The notes beneath the pieces were generated by a model. That model had not been told where the DNA came from. It ran no database searches and saw only the letters and a program-made list of their open reading frames with translations. Shown in pieces: positions 1 to 12,600 of a stretch of 34,623 nt of DNA. Position 1 is the first letter of the stretch; each line of letters starts with the position of its first letter. The translations under genes and the position numbers were made by a program. The DNA comes from Plakobranchus ocellatus (lineage: Eukaryota; Mollusca; Gastropoda; Plakobranchidae), in the NCBI GenBank assembly GCA_019648995.1, contig BLXT01000055.1, positions 3,157,332 to 3,191,954 of the forward strand. The letters run 5' to 3'.

Positions 1-486
1 TGAAACTTTTAGTAATGATAGAGGCATAAAAAATCAAACAAAAAAGTTCTTGAAGTATAATTTAAAAACTGCTACATCAGCTTCTTTTCACACACCTAAA
101 CACATAAAAAACAGGCACAAAAACAGCACTGGTATGCATGGGTTCTTTTTTGTGAAATCTACCTTATTGTCTTCTCCGATGTTGTGTTGGTGAAAGTTTT
201 TTTTCGCCCCTTTTCTGCCTTTTAAGAACTGTAATGTAATATTGTTTGTATGACGACGCAAACAATATTCAGTCTGAAAAATTTAATACAAACCTTTTAG
301 TATCACGATATAATGTTTGATTCCGTTGTAATTATTTTGCGTGTCTTTCCGTTCTTATTTGAACTTTTAACTGGAACGAAACAAGGACAGCTGAAAAGTT
401 TCCAGCAAGCATGAGCTAATAAAATTTCTACAAAGTGACAGTACCAGGAAGACTATCAGTACAATATTATTCATTGCTATCCTCAG
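1..486 (+). other. Intron (3' part) before the first visible USP9X exon
   Basis: AT-rich sequence with no coding signal. It ends in a good acceptor, with a pyrimidine-containing stretch and CCTCAG at 481-486. The upstream exon lies outside the window. I see no promoter here; the gene starts further upstream. Confidence 0.7.
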
Positions 487-653
487 CCCAAAGAGTCAGT
501 GCCATCAGACAGTGAGGATATTCTTGTGGCAAGGGAAGCCTTAGAGAACTTGACCGTATGCATTGCGCTCAGCCCACCTACTCTTGACCAGCTGGACAAA
601 GAAAATGCCTGGAAGGATTTCATTGTTGATCTGCTTCTCCTCTGTAGGACCAG
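487..653 (+). CDS. USP9X: USP9X exon 1 of window (residues 1-56)
   Basis: Acceptor CCTCAG, donor CAG|GTAAGAG. It encodes an acidic stretch followed by the helix [17 protein letters not shown], which matches the USP9X helical region before the catalytic domain. It ends with two bases of an Arg/Ser codon (phase 2). The following intron (654-1098) holds a 31-bp tandem duplication at 851-911 and is otherwise unremarkable AT-rich sequence. Confidence 0.88.
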
Positions 654-3600
654 GTAAGAGTCTACATTATTCTTTGTATGTTCTAAACAATAAAAAAATA
701 TTTTTTTTTCTCCCTATTATTTCTGATTGTTTCTTTTCTCTTTCTTCCATTCTTATCTTGAAGGTGGAATGAGGATTACCTCCTCATCTTCTGCATTCCC
801 TTATTATGAATTTAATAGTATGCGATTGTTACTGTTTTGTATCCTGGTTTTTTTTTCACTTTTAAAGGAAAATGGTTGCAGTTTTTTCACTTTTAAAGGA
901 AAATGGTTGCAATTGCTTGTGTAATTCCAATGCTCTAATTTTGTCGTGCTTCCTCTAAGTTTCTTGCAATACAATAATACAGGGATGTGCACATTTCCAT
1001 GCTTAAATCTTGGCTTAAATGGCATTGCATTTGAATAAAGCACTATGAAGGATTGTAATCACTGATGATGATTGCTACAACACTCTCTTCATCCTCAGTC
1101 GAAGTATACGCACCTGTGCAACTGAGCAATTTTTCCAAATGTTTTCAAGATGCAGCCAAAATCCACGCAACATTAAGTGGCTGGTGACACTTTTATTCAC
1201 AAAATTAGAGGTATGTTGACTACTCATTAAAATCACACCTATGATCATATAGTGATATATTGATCATATATTGTCATTTTAAAATAGCATAAGATTTCCT
1301 TTGACACATATTATATTTTGCCAATTGCAACACTAATTTTTTAATATTTTGTTTCAGATAAAATCTTAAAACATTGATTCTAAATAAAAAACTTTCTTGA
1401 TCTCATGAGGAAAATGAATCACTAGTGTCTCATGAAAAATGCAACTATTCAAACTGATAAAGTGATTTATCAGATGGAGCAGGTGATAAATCGGTATCAT
1501 AAACTGCATCCTAGAGCTATTAGTTAAGATGTGGTTGTTATTGACAAAAATAATTTTGGACATATAACTTCTGACCACTCAGGTTCATAAGTAGAATATA
1601 ATCATTTGAAATTTTTTAAAGGCATATTGAAATATTACATCGTATTGTTTGTTACAATATTTTTTTCTTTCTCTTATTTCTAGACAACAGTCAAAGAAAA
1701 TGCCCGACAATCTCATGAGTACTTCACATTGTTGTGCAAGTAAGTTTATCAATATTTAAATGCCATATTTAGATACTTGGACTGTTTTAATAGTAGTTAT
1801 TTCTCTATGGCCTCGCATGCTTTGTCCAGGATCTGACTTTGATTATTTTTGCATGATGATGCATATTGAAATTCTGGCTTATCATTTGTCTCAACTTTTC
1901 TATTAATATTATAAAAAATGAATTTATTTATGTGTATGCATCAGTGTCCGTGTTTTGGGCACATTATTTTCGTTCACACAATATATCCTCCAGTTGTGTG
2001 GAGGGATAAAAATATTCTTCAAGGCAACATTTGGGGTTCTCAGATCTTCACATTTTGCCCTATACTGGTTCAAGTTACAAAATTTTGAAGGACATTTTGA
2101 AAATGCAATTTATAACTTAGGTATTTGTTTACATTTTTACTTTGTGGTCACCCTGTAGGTTGCTGAATCATGCTTCCAAAGAGGGGACAATGACAGTGGA
2201 GCCCCAACTCAATAATGAAATAGCCTGGTTGATGGAAGTCAGGGTAAGCTGCACTACATTTTGCAGGCTTTTATAAATCCTCATAAGTATTTGGATAAAG
2301 ATGGATCAGTTTCTATTGTGAGGCTGTAACACTTTTATAACTTTCTTCATCTGGCATAATCCTGTGTGAGGTCATAACAAACAATACACTGCCTTTCATG
2401 ACAAATACACATTTTTTTAAAGATGGGAGGAGTCTTTCTCAGGGATTCAAAGCCAGCACAGCTTGGACTTGAAGCTATGAGAACCTGTTCACAGGACTGA
2501 TCCCATGACTATTTAGGTGATATAGATGTATTATATATTTTTTTTTCTTAACACCTCAACAATACAGTTGCAAGGAATTTAACCAGTCAAAAATAAAAAC
2601 TGTTAATTGGAATAAGTTTAGTAATTCTTATTTTGAAAATGATAGTACATTATGCAATGATTGTAGCAAATATCTTTCCTGTAAGCAGTCATTTGAGTAT
2701 TATCAGTTAAGCATGCTATGAGTTGTTGATCTACTTACTTTATTCCTACTTTTGTTGTGTTGTTCTTTGCGCCTACTTCTGCTTGTTTGTAGGTGAAGCA
2801 CCACTTACCCACCAGTGGTTGTATTGTACCATCTGCGTGAAGTACAGTGTGCAATAGAAATTTCAAACTTTAAACTTTTTTTGAGACTCACAAAAAAGTG
2901 AGATTTGTGAAAATTTGTTTGGAACATCAATTCTTAACTCTTAGAGAGGTGAATTTTCAGGACCTGCGAGATCCCCCAGAGGCGAATTAATTTGAAGTTC
3001 TTGAAAAATTAAAAGGTGTTATACAAAAATTAAATAACTTTTTTATTTTTCAATATAAAACTACAAACCATGCACCAATGGAAAGGAAATTGAATACAGA
3101 TTCATATGAAATAAAAATTTAGGCCACCAATCTTTTTTGCTTTTTATGTCTGTTTTTGTGTTTGTCTGGTTCTGGTAGCAGAGGCGATGCCAGCCACTTG
3201 CTAGATCTACATCTAAATCTTGATCTGCAGGAGCTTGAACCATAGGCTCAAGCTTCCTAACAAGCCCCTTAAATATCAACTGTGCATCTTGTACAAATTC
3301 AGCACTATCCCTGCTATTATCGCCTGCATACAGTTCCTCAAACAGGCCAGGAATTGGGACCTTTCCAGCCATGATTTTCAACAGCATAGCACACATTCAG
3401 TTCTACCCTTGTTTACTTCTCAATTTCTAACCCAATCTAAAGCGTAGACTGCTAGTCTTAGCAGTTTGAGAAAGGGGAATCCCCTAAAGACGAAACTAAG
3501 CCTTTTCCAGTTGTTCCATGTGTGTAAAATTGTATACTGGAGCACTAGACTAGGTGTAGTGCATAGTCGCGATATCTCTGGGAGCCCATATAGACCATCG

Positions 3601-6600
3601 CGACTATAGTCGCGAAGACCTCTGGAAGAGTTAATGTTTTCCACATCGATGTCTGTGTCATTTGAAATCTTTTTTTAGTAACATAACATGCACAGGCACA
3701 CACATTCCATTTTTAATTTAATTTCATCTTATACATTGATTTATATAAACCAACAGCACTAAAAAAAAAAGAAAAAGAAAGAAGAAAAACAAATCAATTC
3801 TGTACACCAATCTTGCCATTACAGGGGAGGGAAAAGTTATAATAATATCCAGATAATGACTCGGTGGAACGAGGTAATTTGAAACCCAAGTTGTCATAAA
3901 CATTTTTATTGTGAAGATAGAGACAGATTTTGGGAACAAGTTTGCACATGATCAGAATTTTTGGCATTGCTGCTTTTGTATTGTTCTTATTTCAACTTGA
4001 AAAATTGTAAACTTGTGTGACGTTTTCTTAATTCTTTCTATTACATATTTTTTGTCTTTTAGTCTGTTTTTTTATGAAATTCTTGTAACCAGTTCAGCCC
4101 CAGCCTCTTGTCGGAAAAAAAATCTCTACAGTATTGGTTTTTTTTGTCACCTGAATAATATAGCAAAAACTTGATTCTCCAGTTTTCACATAATGCGGCG
4201 AAGAAGCAAAAAATTGTGTTATTTCTCTTTCGCCACAAATTGTTGTTTTCTCATACCCCATCCATTAAGATTTGATTTCATTGCTGAAGATTATCACCTA
4301 TAAGGAAATGTATTTTTTCTGGTTTTCATATTTTTTTTTATTTATGTAAAACTAAAAAAAAACCTGACCTCTCCTCCCAGAACCAGTGTCAGAAATGTGG
4401 TGAGACTCAAGTAGAGGATGCCCTGCTGGAAGGGCGAATGTGCATAACAAAGGAGCTGCTCTCATTCCAGTTGCCAGAACGAAAATTTCAAATTGGCTGC
4501 AAACCTGGGGGCTCAGATCTCATAAGAGTAAGCTAAATTTTCGTTTTTTTACAGCATTGATTTGGTGAGCATTAAGCAACATGGAAACTTTTTATTTACT
4601 GTTGGAAAAAAAGTCCAAAAAACAACAACAACATCAACAAAATATATATATATATATATATATGTCTTTAACATTGTTTGTTTAGTGTAGGTAATTTGAA
4701 CTGCTAAGAGCATAGCACCACTTACCCACCAGTGGCTTTGTTGTACCATCTGCGTGAAGTACAGTGTGCAAGAGAAGTTTCAAGCTTTCTTTTAAGACAA
4801 GTCTCATAAAATTGTGGGAACTGTTGACATTTGTTTGAAACATCGTTTTAAAACTGATTATTGAAAGATAATTTGTTAAAATACAACCCAATGCCTTAAA
4901 CTCTCTCTTTGGTCAAGGACTTATTCAATTCACTTCCAATGATTGGTTTTTTTTATTCATCCTTTCTATCCAATCTTTGGAGAGCTTATTGGCTAAATTG
5001 GCTGATTAAATTATTAATAGCGAATCCTCCTTTTTTGTCAAGGATTTTCTAGTTTTTGTACTTGATTTCCAGAAACCAATGTCTCAAAAGTTCTGAACCT
5101 AACATATTTCATCCTGGCTTTTAAGTACCTTAAAGTTGGTATGACTTTCATATCATTTGTTCCATCTCTACCTTCATCTTCAATATACTCAAGCCCCAAT
5201 ACAACTTTTAAGACTTGTAGTATGCATTTTTTCCCTCTTTTCTGTTGACATATAGTTCCCCCTGGTCTGACAGAGGACCCGATAGCCTGAGATCACTTTG
5301 TTGTGGACTGGCCATATACAAAAACCAAACCAACCACTGTTAAGGGCTTTTCTTTTTTTCCTCAGTTTCACTTAATGTCAGTGTGGCAGGTAGTGGAAAC
5401 CATTTTGTTTTCCTTCTCTCTTTCCAGACCCTGGTGGAAGACTTCATCTTTCCTGCCTCGAAACTGGTGACTCAGTGTCGCAAAAACGAGGAAACAGAAT
5501 TTACAATGGAGCATGCTGTCCCTGTGTGCTCATCACCTCACACTGTGCTTGCTGCCTATGAGTTGCTTGTGGCCCTCTGCATGGACTGTGTTCAGAACTT
5601 GGAGTATCTGGCCCATATGATCATAGAGATGTACTACACAGGTATGCACATGAAATCTTCCCCGAAAATGGCCATAAAGGCACTACAGGACACCTACAGC
5701 AAGTTCCTTAATTTTTTGTTAAATTACCTTGAAAACTTTCAAAGCCAGGTAAAGTGATGATCTTCACAAAGAAAGTATTAAAAGGTACATTTTTCTAATG
5801 GTTGCCATGGTAACCTGTTGGCAGCTGTTTCAAATTTTACAAAACTTTGAAAGGCACAGCTAAAAAAATATGTTGTAGGACTAATACAGTTTACAGACAT
5901 AAGATCTATATAATTATCACTGTTTTATGGTACAGCTGATTTTTTTTCAACAGTTATGAAAAATTACGCAGAGATCTCAAAGTTCAAGCAAGCAAAGACT
6001 TGATATAAAAAGTCTGATAGATAATAAGTTTTCTAAAAACACAGTAGTAAGTTTGTTGGACATTGAAAAAAAAAATCTTGCAAAATTTCCAGTAAATTGG
6101 TGAAGGAAGAAGAAATTTGGGAACTCTGAAGCAAGCATAAAGTATATGTTTGTTGCTGCTGCATATCCTTTCTAAATCTTTCAGCAAAAGTGGTAGGAAT
6201 TATTTGGATCCATCTAAACTATTCAAAATCTTTCAGCAAAAGTTGCGGGAATAATTTGGATCAATCTAAACTATGGAATAATTTAGATTGATCTAAGCTG
6301 TCTTATACTTTGGAAATCTAGGGTTTTAAAATTTTAATTGAATTTAAAAAAGAAAAAAATGTTTTATAAGTGTAATTCACTTCATTAATTTCATAATTGT
6401 GGAAAAACTCATGTTGAAAATAGTGTCTGGCTCTTTCCCAAGACAAGTTTGCATTTTTAAGATATGTTAAAGCAAAGAAGAATTTTTGCCTTTTTTTTTT
6501 TACTACAATACATCTTGAGTTATTTACTGTCAATGTTTACATTTGTAGTTGTCTGATGAATTAGTTGTAATAAAAAAATAAATCCATGCAAATCAATCTG

Positions 6601-9600
6601 CTATGTATCATTTCTTTTTTTCTCCCATCAGATAACCAACCAGTATTAGATTGGGAGTTTGTTCCGTTGGTGGGGCCTCGACTGCCAAGAGGTTTTGTAG
6701 GTTTAAAAAATGCAGGGGCAACATGCTACATGAACTCAGTTTTGCAACAGGTAAGTTGTCTTTCTTTGTTTTTATTCATAAATTTTTATGCCTTGCCTTG
6801 CCTAGCCTCATCTTGCACCCTTAACTTCTGTTCAAGCCAAGTGGGTTCCACATGGATTAGCTGTACACCAGTCTGCTTTATTTGGCCAAATCATGTGTAA
6901 GGGCGTACATTTTTTTATCCACATTGTTGTCAGTCTAGCTTTATTTCTGTTTGCTCGTTTACCACTTGTCCAGGAAAAATGTCTTAACAAGGCCAGAGGA
7001 TCTGTTGAAGTGACCTGTGCATTATGAGTATTAATTTTATCCGCTTGTGTAAATATGTATTTTTTTCCCTTTGATATTGATTTCAAGTTTTTATTCGACT
7101 GTTATATTACTCAGTTAACCAGGAGCAATAGTGAAGAAAAGCAAGTAACATGTTTTTTAATCTGACTTTTAATTGCTTTGGTTAGTGTTTATTTTAAAGT
7201 TTTGGGTACAGAGGAACAATGGTGGAGAAAACCAAACATATGAACAACTAAAAAACTAAACTAAATGAAAATGTGAAAGAACTTGCAACCTTTTTAAATC
7301 TATCACAAAATAGGAATTGGCATAGATATTCTTATTTTGTTTATGTACATTTTGGTTTTCTGGGGTTTGTTTCATTTATTTTTTGTTTTGTTTCAGATAT
7401 TAAAATTATGCCTTGCATGAGCAGGAGGTTAATAGAGTCGGAATAAGAAATTGTGTCAGTCACCATATGGAATTGATAATGTTTAAAGTTGATCTAAGAT
7501 GTTTTAGATTTTTAAATTGTAATGATCTTCTTGTTTGCAGCTTTTCATGATTGAACCTATTCGTAATGGTATTTTGAGTGTGGAAGGAGCTGCAGACAAT
7601 GTGGAGGAGGAGATGTTGAACATTGAGAGAGAGAACTGTATGTCTATGGGCATGAATGACAAGGACACCTGCTCAACAGTAAGATCTTTGAATATAGCAC
7701 CTGTCTTCTATTTCTACAACAGATAATTTAGGCCTATGTGTGGGTCATAAATACATTCCAAGTATATTGTCTTACAACTCTACTACTTCCATGCTGCTGC
7801 TGTTGTTAGGAAGCAAAGAAAAATATCCTTAAAGCTCTTGTTTTTATCATAGTGTGATACTTATACCTGAGGTTTTGTTTGTGTTTTTTTGCAATAATAA
7901 GAAAAGGCAAGATGATGAACATCTTTCACTTCAAATGAATAAAAATGGAACGGTAAATATCTTCAGATATCTATAGTGAAAGGTGGGAGGCAGTAATTTC
8001 ATCTGAATATAATGACATCGACAGTGATAAGCTTAATTTAAACTGTGCATTAGCCCTAACCTTAAATGAAATTCGTTTTTTTAATTTGAATTTGAAGTGA
8101 CTGATCTGCGCAAAATGATCACTGCATAAAGTATCATAGCATTAGCAATCAACTGTTACATATGCATTTAAATTAAAAATTATTTTTCACCTTTATTTGA
8201 TTATTTGATTGGTAACTGCTTTGATCCATAGAGTCCCCTGGCAGGCCAGGAGAGAGAGGACAAAAGTTTTGAGTCAGGAAATGGCCCTGTGATGTCAAAA
8301 GATGAAGAGAGGAAATGTTACAACCTGGGTGTTCTTCGTCAGATCCAGGTCATCTTTGGACACCTTGCAGCTTCCAAACTGCAATATTTTGTCCCAAGAG
8401 GCTTCTGGAAACATTTTAAGTGAGATAGTACTGTAAAATCAGAGCTGCCAACCACTATTGATTCCTAGTCACTACTTCTGAAATAAGGCCCAAATAATGA
8501 GATGACAGAAATGAAATGGAAAATAATTTAATCTTGCAGTCAAAATTTCACTTAATTTTTCCTAAATCTGTGTCAGATGGATTTGTTGAAAGGTTGTGAA
8601 TGTTCTTGAAATTGCAATTTTGAAAGTAGAAAGAGCATGACTGATTACCATTTGCAATGATTAAAGAAAATCTGCTATTGTCTTAGTTTGGTAGCTAGTT
8701 ACACTATGAAATGCTTTGTGAAAAGCAGTAATGATGGCCTAAACTATCATAGCTAAATTCTTCAAGTTGGCATCATTTTCTCCAAATATCTTCTTTTTAT
8801 ATATCAGTAAAGAAATAATGTAAAAATTAATAAATTTTCAACCAAAACAGAAGAAACAAGAGAATCAGAACAGACCAGGATAATACTGACTTGGGACTGC
8901 TCTTGATGAGCATGTAACAGATTAGAGAAAAATCTATTTAACTTCAATTGATAGCAAGCAAAACAAGAGTTTGAGCCACATGATCCAACTTTTGGATAAA
9001 ATGCAATTTGCAGTTTACTTGGACCATTTTCAAATAAAAAAGACTTAAGCAATAAAACAAAGGTTAAAACAGTATCATCCATATTTGCTTGAGATATGGA
9101 AGAAAATTTTTTTATGGCAAAGCTGGACACATACACATACATAATACCCTTTCACAAGTAGGAGTGAAAAATCTTATATATCTAAAATAGATAGAACCAT
9201 AGATAAAACAGCTTGATCAGGTCGAAAGCAATGATTGTAATACATATAGGACAAGGGCATCAATTTTTTTTAGACCAAAGTTGTAATGCATAATATTTTT
9301 ATAATGTTGATAAGATTTTAAACAGAATAGCTGAATTTTGCATGATGGCCTAAGTTAGTAGCCAGTGAAAACCTTTATTGTTTTTACTTTGCCTAAAAAT
9401 CTTTAAATCTGTCCAACTAAGAGAAATCTGTAAATATAAATTTAAAAAAAAAAAAAAAAGAAATCTGTAAATCCCCAGTGTTTATTTTGCATGCTATTTG
9501 CCATTTAGATTGTGGGGGGAGCCAGTCAACCTGAGGGAACAGCATGATGCCCTGGAATTCTTCAACTCCTTAGTGGACAGCTTAGACGAGGCCCTCAAGG

Positions 9601-12600
9601 CCCTGAATCAACCAAGTTGCCTAGCTCAAGTGATGGGAGGATCTTTTGCTGACCAGAAAATCTGCAAAGATTGCCCCCACAGGTGAATTTGCTTGATGTG
9701 TAAAAGGCTGAAGTGGATTTGTTCTTAAACCTCTGACTCTAATGCACAACTTGTTCTTACAAAGTGTGATAAGAAATTAAAAAAAAAAGGTTTTAGAGCA
9801 AAAATGGAGTGGTGATAATTCCATGTTGCAATTTGATTTCCCTGTTTTCTTAAAGGCACTTACATTTTTTTAAAAATAATTTTTTTAATTTTTACAGAGG
9901 AGATACCAGTCTAAGATTCAAGAATTAAACCTTGATATCTTTGGCAGCTTTTGCCACTAACTGTCTCATCCATTCTGAAACTTTTAATTTGAGAAATGAA
10001 TAATAAGTATAAATTTTATTGCTTCTTCAAAGTATTGGGAATAAACACTTAGTTGACTATCATCACTGCATTGAGTAGATTTAGGCCTTGTGACTTTTTG
10101 GCATGTAGAATGTAAATAAATCCAAGACGGTGAATGATTTTGCTTGGTGCTTTGACAGATACCAAAGAGAAGAGGCGTTCACCACCTTGAATGTTGATAT
10201 TCGCAACCACACCAACTTGTTTGAGTCCCTAGAACAATATGTCAAAGGTGACTTACTAGAGGGAGAGAATGCCTACCATTGTGAAAAGTGCAACAAAAAG
10301 GTATTTCCTTCTTTTTTTTTTCTTTCCTTTTTTGCATAATTGCTTTAAAGCTGGATACTCCAGAGAAATTAATTCACCTGACTATAGTAATTGAAAGAGA
10401 AAATCATTTGTAAGGCATTTAATAATAAAAATTGCGTGATGTGGGAAAAAATTATATTAAACAAATTACAATTTAAATGATTTAAATTTTCGTTAAGCTT
10501 TGCACCTGGCATATTGTAAAATTTTAAAAAATGTACATAATTTTTCCTTGAATTAATCTGTTTTTATTGATGGCAACGTTGTCAGTTTGAAAGACATCCA
10601 GTAAATCTATTAAATCACCAATGAACTTGATCTGTATATTCGCAATGCAATTCACTATTCATTTGCAGGACTTGTCTATATTTGTCTAAAGAGAGGCCTT
10701 AGTGAGTTAGTGAGACATGATCACATTTTGAACATTTTAAACCCTTGATATAACTAAAAGTGCATTCTGTGAGATTTGTGAAAATTATGTACAAATGCTA
10801 ATTCTATACTAAAAAAAAGTATACTTTCAGAGTTTTGGAAAAAGCACTTTAAAAAAAAAAATTTTTTTCTGAAAATGTTATTTGTGATGGGCAACATATA
10901 AGGAGTGGTCTTGTTATTTAAAATGTGCGTTGAATTGGTTTCCCTTTTTTATGTCAGGAATAGGTTGAACATTATCTTTTATTGTCATTAACATTGGTAA
11001 GGTAAGGAATGAGTTTACTGTGGAAGTTGTTGCTCCTTTTTCAATAGGTATTTTTCAAGGATATCTTTTGGCAAAAGCATTACGTGACATATGATATAAA
11101 AAAATGAGGGAAGTGTCTAGATTTGAGACCTAGATTTCTCAAAAAAAGTATATGTTGTTCTCTTTTCAATGTGAACCATAATTCACTTATTTCTTATTAT
11201 CTTGTATTTTTTCTTATGTATTATTTTAAGTAATCCATAGTAGTTTGATCTGGTTGAGTATTTATTTCTCAGAAACATCACCAATGTTTGAGCTTTCTTC
11301 TTTGTGTTTAAGGTTGACACAGTAAAGCGACTTGTGATAAGAAAACTGCCCAAGATTCTTGCAATACAGTTGAAGCGGTTTGATTATGACTGGGAACGGT
11401 AAGCTTTGATATACCACTGATGTTTTGTAAGATTTTTCAAGCTGAAAATTCCATATTCTAAAATTTTTTGTTTTGTTCAAAAGACAGGCACTGTTTTGAA
11501 GCTGCATTTGATTTTCTGAGATTGAATCTCTTTACTTCTTCTGCCTTCTGCAATATCAAACTTTTAGGCCCCTCCATATATACAGATTATTAAGAGACTG
11601 TCAAATCTCTCTCTATTTACATAAGATTTACTTTTATATTGGTCCTGATACCTATTATCAAGTTTCAATTTTAAATCCTACTTCATAAGGCCCTGGACAT
11701 TTACACTTTTCTTATATTTAACCCATTCAAAGTAATTTCTACCCTACAATTTGATTCACAAAACGCGGTTGCATATATGTATCTGGTCCTTCCTATCTAG
11801 GTTATTGATGTTGTCAATACTGGCATTGTTTGATATCTAAAAAACTGGGAACGGAGGAAGGAGGATAGCTGTGTGCTCTTGTGTTTAACCCATATTTACA
11901 TGATTTTTTTACATGAAAAAAAACCATAAAGTTTTCAACATCATTAAGAGTTATTTTCTGCCTCTATCCTTATGATACATGGAAGTGAAATTATTCTAGA
12001 CTAAAACATGTTTATCTTGTTTTATTTAAAAATCATGTTGAAAAAAAAAAAACCATAGACCTTCATAATATCAATTTTTAAATCTGCCAACTGGTTCTGT
12101 TGCTTTCAACAGACTTGCCAATCTGTAGGCAATTGAGTATTTAAGTACGCATAACTTGTCAAAATATGGGACAAAAAAAATGTTGATGGGCATTTTCCTC
12201 AACTTAATAAGTGAAACCAATGGAGGCCATGATTTGGCGAGCAGGGCCTTTGAATTGTGTAACTGGGTTCACTATTTTTCCTGCGATCATGACTCGGTTG
12301 AATTGACCGTTTCTTTGTTCAAGAAAAGGAGTGATTGGTTCAATTTCTACCTGATGTATAACTACGTCACTAATCAGCGCACGCATTAGGCCAGGCTAGC
12401 GAAGTGCTTTCTTAACGTCAAGCCTCATACTAGATCAGTCTAGACTTCCATTGGGTACCTTTCTTGGGAGAAAGTCAGTTTTGAAATAAGCATTTTTTGG
12501 TTGAGAATAAGCAAAATGGGTCTTTTCTGGCCGTTGTAGTAAGCAAAACCAATTGTAAGGGCTGGCAAGCCTGCTTTCAATAGATTCAAGATTTTGCCCA

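Noticed and set aside
8804..9142. Minus-strand ORF of 112 codons in the intron after exon 10 (8804-9142)
   Set aside because: No recognisable motif, no splice or promoter context and no repeat association. I treat it as chance in an AT-rich intron.
11718..11893. TTAACCCATT and TTAACCCATA words resembling piggyBac-type ends
   Set aside because: Both point the same way and no inverted partner (GGGTTAA) was seen nearby.
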